Source of the DNA: Chlamydiota bacterium | GTDB lineage: Bacteria > Chlamydiota > Chlamydiia > Chlamydiales > SM23-39 | Assembly (NCBI GenBank): GCA_021772195.1 | Contig: JAJFML010000003.1 | Span: forward strand, 1-9,973 | Direction: 5' to 3' | Length of the DNA stretch: 9,973 nucleotides | Shown: piece by piece, positions 1-5,536 of the stretch | Layout: the number at the start of each line of letters is the position of its first letter | Numbering within the stretch: the stretch's first letter is position 1 | Made by a program: the position numbers and the translations under genes | Notes under the pieces: model-generated | Seen by the model: only the letters and a program-made list of their open reading frames with translations | Told to the model about the DNA's origin: nothing | Database searches by the model: none

Positions 1-128
1 TCAGCCTGAAGGGCTAATGCTCTAGTTGTCAAAATAACCCTGAAATCCTGATCTATTCCGATCTGAGCGGTCTCATTTCCCCTCAAAACCCCAACAAAAA
101 GTAGAAGAAAAAGTGCAATGCGTAACAT
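1..128 (-). CDS. N-terminal fragment of an exported protein (runs off left edge)
   Basis: Reading leftwards from an ATG whose complement lies at 126-128, the frame stays open for 42 codons to the window edge. The first residues are MLRIALFLLLFVGVLRGNE, a typical Sec signal: one Arg, a Leu/Phe/Val core, then a small and polar region. The product is therefore probably exported to the periplasm or outer membrane. The following residues (about 20-42, TAQIGIDQDFRVILTTRALA) match no family I recognise. The start is chosen because it gives a complete signal peptide and has a weak GAG just upstream. The gene is divergent from the Inc-like gene at 246, and a perfect inverted repeat abuts its start (131-153). 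Function unknown; reality of the gene is fairly likely, but only 42 residues are visible. Confidence 0.6.
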   Translation of the reverse strand, partial: MLRIALFLLLFVGVLRGNETAQIGIDQDFRVILTTRALALQA

Positions 129-130
129 GA

Positions 131-153
131 GCTCAAATATATAGCATTTGAGC
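131..153. repeat. Perfect 8-bp inverted repeat next to the leftward start (operator or RBS hairpin)
   Basis: GCTCAAAT (131-138) and ATTTGAGC (146-153) are exact reverse complements separated by 7 bp. On the minus strand the spacer and proximal arm contain TGCTATATA, which resembles an extended -10. The arm nearest the gene includes the GAG that would act as ribosome binding site for the ATG at 128. It could be a repressor site over the promoter, or, if transcribed, a hairpin hiding the ribosome binding site. The function is inferred; the symmetry is seen directly. Confidence 0.55.
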
Positions 154-184
154 CATTAACTCACACTAATTTTTTTACAATAAC

Positions 185-213
185 TTGTAATTAAATATTT
201 AAATTGATATAAT
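185..213 (+). promoter_or_regulatory. Near-consensus sigma-70-type promoter of the Inc-like gene
   Basis: A -35 TTGTAA (185-190) and a perfect -10 TATAAT (208-213) are separated by exactly 17 bp. TGA directly precedes the -10, making an extended TGnTATAAT element. Transcription would begin near 220, giving a leader of about 25 bases before the ATG at 246. This predicts a vegetative (sigma-66 class) and rather strong promoter. Confidence 0.75.
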
Positions 214-245
214 ATTAATGAAAAAACCTAAATAAAGTAAATAAA

Positions 246-1499
246 ATGGCAGCAATTAGTAACTTACCAGATCTACCCAGAGCCTTGGAAATGACCTATT
301 TCCGCGATGAAAAGAGCCTTCATATTGCGAAAGTGTCTGCAGTAACGGAAGTTGTCACAAGCGAAAAACGCGAAATATTTGACCGCGTAGACAGCTGCAA
401 AGGCCTTACCTGGAAAAATTTCGAATGGTGGAAGAATAAATTCTGGAGAAAATACAACGTCTCTCACATTTCCGGTGATATCGCTAACTTCGGCTATCTA
501 GGTTTAGAGGGAGCTAAAGGCGTCTCTCACGCAGCCGCTCTTTCTCATGGTGTAGCACAAGCAGTTTTTGGCTTTGGTATCGCAGCTGGTGCTTTGAATA
601 TCACAGCAGGGATAAGCTGCATGTATGAAGGAATAATTGCATACAGAAATGGCGATAAAAAGAAAGGAATATTGCAAATAGGTTTTGGTGTACTTTTTGT
701 TTTTCTTGGTATCTTAATGATCTTAAAAACAGTTGGAGCAGCAGGAGCTCTTGCGGCTAACCCTTTTATCATTCCCGCTCTGTTTCTTATTCCAACTCTT
801 TTTATGGCTATTGATGTCATTCCTAGGCTATTTGCAATTAGAAATAGTAGTGACCAAGCCAGCCAGATTAAGCCCGATGAGATTCTTAAAAGCATAGAAA
901 AGGGTGTTGCTACAGATAGGATCTTAAAAGACCTATTAAATAGACTAGGCGTTAAGCTGCCAGACGTAGGTGTCAATACAGATATGCTCGTAAAACATTT
1001 AAGTAAAAAAATGCAAGAGTTCCAAAAGAATATGGGTGTGCTAGCTGCAATGGACACATTTGAGCTTATTCACCTTCTTCTAAAAAAGAAAAATAACGCC
1101 AATCCTCAGGAAAATCTAGACATCCAGATCAACAATAAGATCAAATCACTAAAAGAAAATATAGCTAGATGGAACAAAATCTTAAAAGTACGTTTCGCTC
1201 AACAAGTCCTCAATATTTTGGCTTTTATTGGCGGAGCTATTGTTCTAGGGACAGGTAGCGCCTCTAGAGCAGGAACCATGATCAATGCAGGAACAAACTT
1301 TGCGATGACCGGTGCTAACTTCATTCCCTTCGTAATGGATTCATTCTATCATTATGAGAGAAATGGACCCGTTGAAGTCAGCAAAATTGATGAGAGAGAA
1401 GCCTCTAGAATAGCAAAGGGAAAAATTGCAACATTTCAACTTCAAGAAAATCCAGCTGAAAAAGCATCAGACTGGAAACTCCCTTGTGCTATTCTCTAA
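246..1499 (+). CDS. Inc-like multi-pass membrane protein with C-terminal CaaX box (putative effector)
   Basis: A 417-residue protein with no cleavable signal peptide and no family I recognise. Residues 1-100 are soluble and Trp/Lys rich around 55-70. Long hydrophobic stretches follow at about 103-133, 141-163 and 166-197, then a charged helical region (205-315), then two further hydrophobic stretches (318-338, 350-366) and a charged tail. Paired hydrophobic lobes without a signal peptide are the hallmark of chlamydial inclusion-membrane (Inc) proteins, which are type III secreted. The last four residues are Cys-Ala-Ile-Leu, a CaaX box whose final Leu is the type preferred by host geranylgeranyltransferase I. 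Host lipidation is an inference. The start is fixed by the promoter at 185-213; the ribosome binding site is poor. The 3' end overlaps the convergent barrel gene by four bases. An ordinary bacterial membrane protein remains possible. Confidence 0.85.
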   Translation: MAAISNLPDLPRALEMTYFRDEKSLHIAKVSAVTEVVTSEKREIFDRVDSCKGLTWKNFEWWKNKFWRKYNVSHISGDIANFGYLGLEGAKGVSHAAALSHGVAQAVFGFGIAAGALNITAGISCMYEGIIAYRNGDKKKGILQIGFGVLFVFLGILMILKTVGAAGALAANPFIIPALFLIPTLFMAIDVIPRLFAIRNSSDQASQIKPDEILKSIEKGVATDRILKDLLNRLGVKLPDVGVNTDMLVKHLSKKMQEFQKNMGVLAAMDTFELIHLLLKKKNNANPQENLDIQINNKIKSLKENIARWNKILKVRFAQQVLNILAFIGGAIVLGTGSASRAGTMINAGTNFAMTGANFIPFVMDSFYHYERNGPVEVSKIDEREASRIAKGKIATFQLQENPAEKASDWKLPCAIL

Positions 1500-2102
1500 A
1501 ATAAGAAGCTCAAATAGAGACCAAAGATATTCTGACGCCTGAAATGCCCATCAATTTTCAGATGTCTCAATCGATAATAGAGGTCGATATCAATCCAGTT
1601 ATCTGGCGAAAACACCATACCAATAGTAGCTCTATTCTGAGAAAAACCCCTTCCCTGTAAAATGAAAACCTCATCTTCTAGAAAAGGCCTTATTCTCAAA
1701 CGATCAAATTTTATCCGATAACTAATTCTTAGGCGGTTTCGATAGAGCCATTTATTACTCCCTTTTTCTCTAATAAGATACTGAACGCGGTTTCGATCTG
1801 AGATGCCAAAGCCATTAAATACCCAGATTCCCTTCAGGTCCAACATGGGACTATCGACTTGCCTCCACTTAGATCCTTTTAAGGTGTTTTAACAGCAAAT
1901 ACTCCAGCGTAGCTTGACCGTATAGCAAGAAGGGTTCGCTGACATCGTTGCCTATTCTCAGCTCACTCTCTAATTTAAGAGCTAGCTGATCTATTAGCTG
2001 GATCCTACTATGAACACATGTCCAAAGCTGATAGTCTCCTCTTTTATTGACAGAGGAAAACGCGCTTGCAGCAAAAATTAGTATGAATAGGGGCTTTTTC
2101 AT
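1496..2102 (-). pseudogene. DUF2490-like outer-membrane beta-barrel gene, split by a frameshift
   Basis: Two adjacent leftward frames together make one barrel-like protein. The first (2102 to a TAA at 1869-1871) has a clear signal peptide, MKKPLFILIFAASAFSS, then DYQLW, as in DUF2490 proteins. The second is open from 1888 to 1496 and carries typical late motifs of that family: KWRQVD, SDRNRVQY, WLYRNRLR, RPFLEDEVF, a DLYYRLR strand, and a final aromatic strand ending LSFLF with terminal Phe. The frames overlap by 20 bases (1869-1888), with two A4 runs on the coding strand. Dropping one base at 1877-1880 joins them as LLKHLK-GSKW and gives about 201 residues, near family size. From memory, the segment around the junction looks about ten residues short, so a small deletion may accompany the shift. 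The result is either a decayed gene or a sequencing error. I start at 2102, not 2114, because GAGG lies six bases upstream. Confidence 0.7.
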
Positions 2103-2107
2103 TGCTT

Positions 2108-2112
2108 TCCTC
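2108..2112 (-). promoter_or_regulatory. Ribosome binding site fixing the barrel start at 2102
   Basis: GAGGA on the minus strand ends six to seven bases before the ATG at 2102-2100. It lies inside codons 1-2 of the longer possible start at 2114, so that start is unlikely. The shorter form also gives a cleaner MKK signal peptide. Confidence 0.6.
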
Positions 2113-2117
2113 AAAAA

Positions 2118-3494
2118 ATGTTTTTATATCTAGAGTATATGGAAAATGCTGAATTTCGATTTTTTGATAAGAAAAAGATCTATTATCTCTTTCTGACAAT
2201 CGCTCTCTTATTAGGAACTCATTTTCTTCTACCGCCTGAGTATAACTCGGCTGAGAGAATCACGATTCTTGTCTTTATTTTTGCTGCTTGCTTTTGGGTT
2301 TTTGAGATCATTCCTCTCTTTGCAACTTCATTATGTGTCATCTTGCTTCTCACCTTCTTTCTCACAAAGCCCGGAGGACCTCTCGGCTTAGATCAAGGCG
2401 GCTTTAAAATCTTTTTCGTCTCCTTTTCGAGCCCTGTAATTATGCTCTTTTTAGGAGGTTTTGTCTTAGGAACCGCTATAAAGAAGCATCATGTAGGGAT
2501 CTACCTTACCGAAAAATTCATCAATCGTCTGGGAAATAAACCAATTGCAGTTTTTACGGGCCTTACCCTTTTAAGCGCCTTTTTTTCGATGTGGATCTCA
2601 ACTACAGCCGCAACCGCTCTTTTACTCTCCCTTTTCATTCCGGTGATAGAACAAATTGATAAGGAAGACCCCTTTAGAAAAGCTCTCCTACTAACAGTCT
2701 GCTTTAGTGCAAATATTGGGGGAATCATAACACCGATTGCATCTCCCTCAAATGCTCTTGCAATTGGTGTACTTGCGGAACAAGGCATAAAGGTGAACTT
2801 TTTAAGTTGGATGATTAAAGCCCTGCCTATTGCATTCATCCTACTTCTCATCTCCGGAACGCTTCTCTATTGGTTCTACCGCCCTAAAAAAAAAGAGATT
2901 AAGATCTCATTTCCCGACATGGTCGCAATAGATAGGCGAGGAATAATGGTGATTATAATCGCCCTTCTAATGATTGGACTTTGGCTCACAACTCCTTTTC
3001 ACAAAGTGCCTGCAGCTATGACATCTCTCCTTGGAGTCGGGATTTTTGCAGCAAGCAAGTTAATCGATAGCAAAGATATTCGAAATCTTAAATGGGATAT
3101 TCTCATCTTGATGTGGGGAGCGCTTGCGCTAGGAGATGCCGTCGGTGAAAGTGGCGTCATCGAGCACCTCTTTCATATCTCTTCTAGTTTCACTCCCAAC
3201 CTGGGCTCGATTGCTTTTCTTTGCGCTCTCACTATCATCATCTCCTCTCTTATAAGCAGCACGGCCACAGCCAGTCTTCTTTTGCCCATTGCAATGACCT
3301 TCGGCGGTGAGTGGAAAATCTATCTAGTGATGCTCATTGCCATTTGCAGCTCCTTTTCCTTTGCACTCCCTGTTTCCACACCTTCCAATGCTCACGTCTA
3401 CTCATTCGGTGAGCTCCAAATCACTGATATGCTAAAGCCTGGCATCATTCTCAGCGTCATCAGCCTAATAGTGGCACTACTATTTTTCAGGTAA
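2118..3494 (+). CDS. DASS/SLC13-family anion (dicarboxylate) transporter
   Basis: A 458-residue inner-membrane protein with about 11-12 hydrophobic segments. Family signatures occur in both inverted halves: SMWISTTAATALLL (157-170) and SSLISSTATASLLLPIA (376-392), each followed by a Pro/Ser/Asn loop, TPIASPSNALAI (205-216) and PVSTPSNAHVYSFG (418-431). LFLGGFVLGTAIKK (110-123) is also typical. The family imports C4/C5 dicarboxylates or sulfate by sodium symport, or exchanges dicarboxylates, which suits an intracellular bacterium taking host TCA intermediates. In INDY-type members the SNT triplet binds sodium and carboxylate; here it reads STT (161-163) and SST (380-382), so both Asn are lost. 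Neither start has a good ribosome binding site; Met8 at 2139 is a realistic alternative. Substrate and coupling ion cannot be read from sequence. Confidence 0.9.
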   Translation: MFLYLEYMENAEFRFFDKKKIYYLFLTIALLLGTHFLLPPEYNSAERITILVFIFAACFWVFEIIPLFATSLCVILLLTFFLTKPGGPLGLDQGGFKIFFVSFSSPVIMLFLGGFVLGTAIKKHHVGIYLTEKFINRLGNKPIAVFTGLTLLSAFFSMWISTTAATALLLSLFIPVIEQIDKEDPFRKALLLTVCFSANIGGIITPIASPSNALAIGVLAEQGIKVNFLSWMIKALPIAFILLLISGTLLYWFYRPKKKEIKISFPDMVAIDRRGIMVIIIALLMIGLWLTTPFHKVPAAMTSLLGVGIFAASKLIDSKDIRNLKWDILILMWGALALGDAVGESGVIEHLFHISSSFTPNLGSIAFLCALTIIISSLISSTATASLLLPIAMTFGGEWKIYLVMLIAICSSFSFALPVSTPSNAHVYSFGELQITDMLKPGIILSVISLIVALLFFR

Positions 3495-3509
3495 ATTAAA
3501 ATTTTAATT
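3494..3509. repeat. 16-bp perfect AT-only palindrome before the three-gene operon
   Basis: AATTAAAATTTTAATT is its own reverse complement. It starts at the last base of the transporter stop codon and overlaps the first two bases of the TTGACA at 3508-3513. In AT-rich spacer DNA some such symmetry arises by chance, but the length and the contact with a -35 make an UP-like element, an operator or a weak terminator possible. Confidence 0.4.
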
Positions 3510-3536
3510 GACAATTTTTTCAAATAATTGCAAACT
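3508..3536 (+). promoter_or_regulatory. Probable promoter of the DUF948/YtxH operon
   Basis: A perfect -35 TTGACA (3508-3513) is followed after 17 bp by CAAACT (3531-3536), which keeps the key A2 and T6 of the -10 but matches only three of six bases. Transcription would start near 3543, 26 bases before the first ATG, leaving room for the TAAGG ribosome binding site. A perfect -35 with a poor -10 suggests an activator or growth-phase control. Confidence 0.45.
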
Positions 3537-3568
3537 AAAAATCGAGGAACGGTTCGTTAAGGTTAAAT

Positions 3569-3964
3569 ATGTTTTACGAAATATGCTTTATTATTATTAC
3601 CCTTTCGATCGTCATTCTGACGACTGTTGTAACAACTGCGGTATTTAAATCTGCAGATGCCGTAACAGACGCCAAGAAGACGATGAAAAAGGCTGGTGAA
3701 GACATCCAAGAGATTTCAGAGGAAGGGATCAAACTTCTCAGAAATATCGACGACTTAACAGAGGATCTTAGGGAGAAGTCGGAATCGCTCGATTTTATCT
3801 TTAAGCCTCTACATGCACTCAATGAAGAGTGCAGCACAGAGATTGAAAAAGTTAAAAAAAATGATTACGAGGATGTAGCCCAGGTTTTGGAACTAGTTAC
3901 TAGCGGGATTGTTCTCTTCAACAAAATTAAAGGGGGATTTAGGAATCATGGCAAATTTAGATAA
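3569..3964 (+). CDS. DUF948-like membrane-anchored coiled-coil protein
   Basis: A 131-residue protein: one N-terminal transmembrane helix (about 3-27, FIIITLSIVILTTVVTTAVF), then a charged helical region (28-100) with Lys, Glu and Asp heptad-like spacing, and a short amphipathic C-terminal helix (about 101-121). This is the layout of DUF948/YtxG-type proteins, which are anchored in the inner membrane with a cytoplasmic coiled coil; their role is poorly known, often linked to stress or envelope. The start has a TAAGG six bases upstream. It is the first gene of a compact operon: its last 17 bases overlap the next gene, which points to translational coupling and joint function. The family call rests on architecture and general resemblance, so it is moderate; gene reality is firm. 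Confidence 0.8.
   Translation: MFYEICFIIITLSIVILTTVVTTAVFKSADAVTDAKKTMKKAGEDIQEISEEGIKLLRNIDDLTEDLREKSESLDFIFKPLHALNEECSTEIEKVKKNDYEDVAQVLELVTSGIVLFNKIKGGFRNHGKFR
3932..3944 (+). promoter_or_regulatory. Internal ribosome binding site setting the YtxH-like start at 3948
   Basis: GGGGGA (3932-3937) and AGGA (3941-3944) lie inside the end of the upstream gene, directly before the ATG at 3948. The longer in-frame ATG at 3909 has no such site and would place hydrophilic codons borrowed from the other gene before the MANLDKNSKN terminus. Confidence 0.6.
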
Positions 3965-4271
3965 GAACTCAAAAAACATGCTCGTAGGAGCTATTCTTGG
4001 CGGAGCTACAGGGTTATGTGCTGCAAGCGCTCTCTTTGCCTCCATGAAAAAGAAAGAAGAAAACGAAGAGATAACTAGCGCATCTGCTGTAGGAGAGATG
4101 GAAGAGATGCTCTCAGAGGTGGAGAAATTCCTATCTCAACACAATTTAAAGACGCCAGCAGAGTTTGCTCGCAAAACTGAGAAAACATTGAAGAAGAATG
4201 AGAGTAAGATCTCAAGCATGATGGATGTGGTCTCCGCAGGCTTTCATCTATGGAATTCATTTAAAAGATAA
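3948..4271 (+). CDS. YtxH-like small membrane protein
   Basis: A 107-residue protein. A short polar N-terminus is followed by a Gly/Ala-rich transmembrane helix (about 11-32, MLVGAILGGATGLCAASALF), then KKK and an acidic-basic helical region (35-90). This Gly-rich helix near the N-terminus followed by a charged helical tail is the YtxH pattern (DUF in many bacteria, associated with general stress in Bacillus). The end, MMDVVSAGFHLWNSFKR, resembles the end of the preceding protein, ELVTSGIVLFNKIKG, suggesting that the two share a docking helix or a common ancestor. It overlaps the upstream gene by 17 bases and lies 19 bases before the next, so the three are co-translated. Molecular function unknown. 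Confidence 0.8.
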   Translation: MANLDKNSKNMLVGAILGGATGLCAASALFASMKKKEENEEITSASAVGEMEEMLSEVEKFLSQHNLKTPAEFARKTEKTLKKNESKISSMMDVVSAGFHLWNSFKR

Positions 4272-4279
4272 ACATAAAA

Positions 4280-4284
4280 GGGAG
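4280..4284 (+). promoter_or_regulatory. Strong ribosome binding site (GGGAG) for the histone-tailed gene
   Basis: GGGAG lies six bases before the ATG at 4291 and decides this start over the upstream in-frame ATG at 4225, which would read through the end of the preceding gene. Confidence 0.7.
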
Positions 4285-4290
4285 AATATT

Positions 4291-4596
4291 ATGTTTAAGA
4301 AAGAAACTCCGCCAAACAGAAATTTTCTAGTTGGCATCTTAGTAGGAAGCACTCTTGGTGCATCTAGCGCTCTTTGGTCAGGTACCAAACAGTGCAAAAA
4401 AGTACAAAAAGAGATCCTAAAAAAATACAATGCTTTCAAAAAAGAAGCAGAAGCTCTTGTAAAGCCTATTGCTAAAAAGGCTCAAAAAGAAGTTGTAAAG
4501 CCTCTTGCAAAAAAGAGAAAAGCAGCTTTAAAAACAGCTTCTAAAACTAGAAAGAAAGTTGTGAAAAGAGCTAAATCTGCTACTCGTAGAAGATAG
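4291..4596 (+). CDS. YtxH-like anchor with lysine-rich histone-H1-like tail
   Basis: A 101-residue protein. Residues 11-30 (NFLVGILVGSTLGASSALWS) form a Gly/Ser-rich transmembrane helix like that of the preceding gene. From 31 the chain is very basic; the last third (about 58-101) is almost only Lys, Arg, Ala, Val and Thr, with two near copies of VKP(I/L)AKK at 57-63 and 69-75, ending SATRRR. This composition is that of chlamydial histone H1-like proteins and other bacterial H1-type tails, which bind DNA non-specifically. The combination predicts a protein held in the inner membrane with a cytoplasmic DNA-binding (or lipid- or peptidoglycan-precursor-binding) tail. It is the last gene of the operon and ends four bases before the convergent stop. 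DNA binding is inferred from charge alone. Confidence 0.8.
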   Translation: MFKKETPPNRNFLVGILVGSTLGASSALWSGTKQCKKVQKEILKKYNAFKKEAEALVKPIAKKAQKEVVKPLAKKRKAALKTASKTRKKVVKRAKSATRRR

Positions 4597-4599
4597 GCT

Positions 4600-5088
4600 T
4601 TAAAGCATAAACAGCATGATCAGCGCCAGCACGCTCATGCCGATATCTTCTGTAAGCGTTACAGTAGATAGTGGCACGTCTAGCGCTGTTCCCATGCAGG
4701 CGCATCTCAAGTCAAGGCCCTCTTTTAAGGCTTTGATGACACCTACTGCTCCAAATACCATCACTACAATTGTGATGATATAAATAAGCGCAGGCTCAAA
4801 AAATGAGAGATAGCCTAGTGCAAGACCTAGCTCTATTAAGGGATAGATGTAGGCGTATATGCGGCTTTTTTTAGCTAGGATATCGTACATCTGAAAGCCA
4901 TCTGCGAATCCTTTTGGATTAAAAAGTTTCAGCAGTGCAAATTGGCTGAGGAAAAATCCCATGAAGTAGTGCATCCATTTCAGATGGCCCCCATTAGTGC
5001 CATGCCTAAGTGCAAAAGCTGCAAGCACTGCACTTAAGATGAGCGCAATGAGCGGCCAATATCTGGTTATGGGCTTATTTTCTTCCAT
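4600..5088 (-). CDS. MauE/DoxX-family redox-associated membrane protein
   Basis: A 162-residue inner-membrane protein with four to five hydrophobic helices (about 11-27, 40-56, 78-96, 100-119, 148-162). Typical family features are the HYFMGFFLSQFALLKLFNPKGF region (40-61), the MYD segment, and the block RCACMGTALDVPLSTVTLTED (128-148) with Cys129 and Cys131. MauE proteins support disulfide or quinone-linked maturation of periplasmic proteins; the small DoxX-like relatives are often found beside thioredoxin or heavy-metal genes. Here no such partner is adjacent, so the substrate is unknown. The start at 5088 gives a short cytoplasmic MEENKPITR leader; its ribosome binding site is weak. An inverted repeat (5089-5104) sits directly upstream. 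The family call is firm, the role is not. Confidence 0.85.
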   Translation of the reverse strand: MEENKPITRYWPLIALILSAVLAAFALRHGTNGGHLKWMHYFMGFFLSQFALLKLFNPKGFADGFQMYDILAKKSRIYAYIYPLIELGLALGYLSFFEPALIYIITIVVMVFGAVGVIKALKEGLDLRCACMGTALDVPLSTVTLTEDIGMSVLALIMLFML

Positions 5089-5104
5089 ATCTCACATATG
5101 AGAT
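5089..5104. repeat. Inverted repeat in the divergent 5088/5141 promoter region
   Basis: ATCTCA (5089-5094) and TGAGAT (5099-5104) are exact complements around CATA, inside a 52-bp spacer between two divergent genes and directly abutting the MauE-like start codon. A small operator or an RNA hairpin at the leftward ribosome binding site is possible; the function is inferred. Confidence 0.4.
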
Positions 5105-5140
5105 AAAGAAGAGTACTATTCAAGAAAAAAGGAATATTTT

Positions 5141-5536
5141 ATGGGACACGTGCCTCCCCCATCATCTTCCGGAAATGTCTATCAACCAGGATCCGGCGAT
5201 AGTTTACAAAACCAGCTCAATAAGCTATATCAAGAATTACACCTTGAAATTGGCAAGTCGATAAATGGAAATCTTTCACCTATTGAATTAAATAAAATAA
5301 GATCTCTTGGGGAACAACTTCAAACCTTCCTAGAAAAAAATAAAGACCAGCTCGAGACATTAGCCAAAAATCAAGGTTGGTCAGCTAGTGGCATTGGGTC
5401 TTTTTCAAGCTATTTTGACGCTACAATGCACTCCTTAAACAATCTTCTTCAGGGTGAGCCTAGCGATGACGACCTTAAGATGATTGATGAGGGAGCCGAT
5501 CAAATGAATTATCAAATATCACATCGTCAAGGTTGA
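5141..5536 (+). CDS. Small soluble helical protein, unknown
   Basis: A 131-residue protein with no hydrophobic segment. The N-terminus (1-20) is rich in Pro, Ser and Gly (VPPPSSSGNVYQPGSGDS), low complexity and disordered, as seen in type III secretion signals, though that is not specific. The rest is likely helical: about 22-40, 47-75 (LGEQLQTFLEKNKDQLETLAK), a Ser/Gly/Phe turn (80-92), and 92-104, then an acidic end. AAGGA lies eight to nine bases before the ATG, supporting the start. It stands alone: divergent from the MauE-like gene and overlapping the convergent gene at its 3' end by ten bases. I do not recognise a family. A secreted effector, a chaperone or a small structural protein are all open. 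Confidence 0.7.
   Translation: MGHVPPPSSSGNVYQPGSGDSLQNQLNKLYQELHLEIGKSINGNLSPIELNKIRSLGEQLQTFLEKNKDQLETLAKNQGWSASGIGSFSSYFDATMHSLNNLLQGEPSDDDLKMIDEGADQMNYQISHRQG

Noticed and set aside
545..1057. Leftward 170-codon open frame inside the Inc-like gene
   Set aside because: It is antisense to a well-supported gene with promoter and coherent domains. Its composition is that of a mirrored hydrophobic reading frame and it has no ribosome binding site.
2501..2851. Leftward 116-codon frame inside the transporter
   Set aside because: Antisense to the conserved DASS motifs; no independent support.
3467..3487. AATAGT-loop-ACTATT followed by Ts at the transporter 3' end as an intrinsic terminator
   Set aside because: The stem is six pairs with only two G/C pairs and the T-run is short, all inside the coding region; too weak to call.
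4597..4606. GCTTTAAAGC palindrome between two convergent stops, as a terminator
   Set aside because: It has no loop and no adjoining T-run, so it cannot form a usable terminator hairpin.
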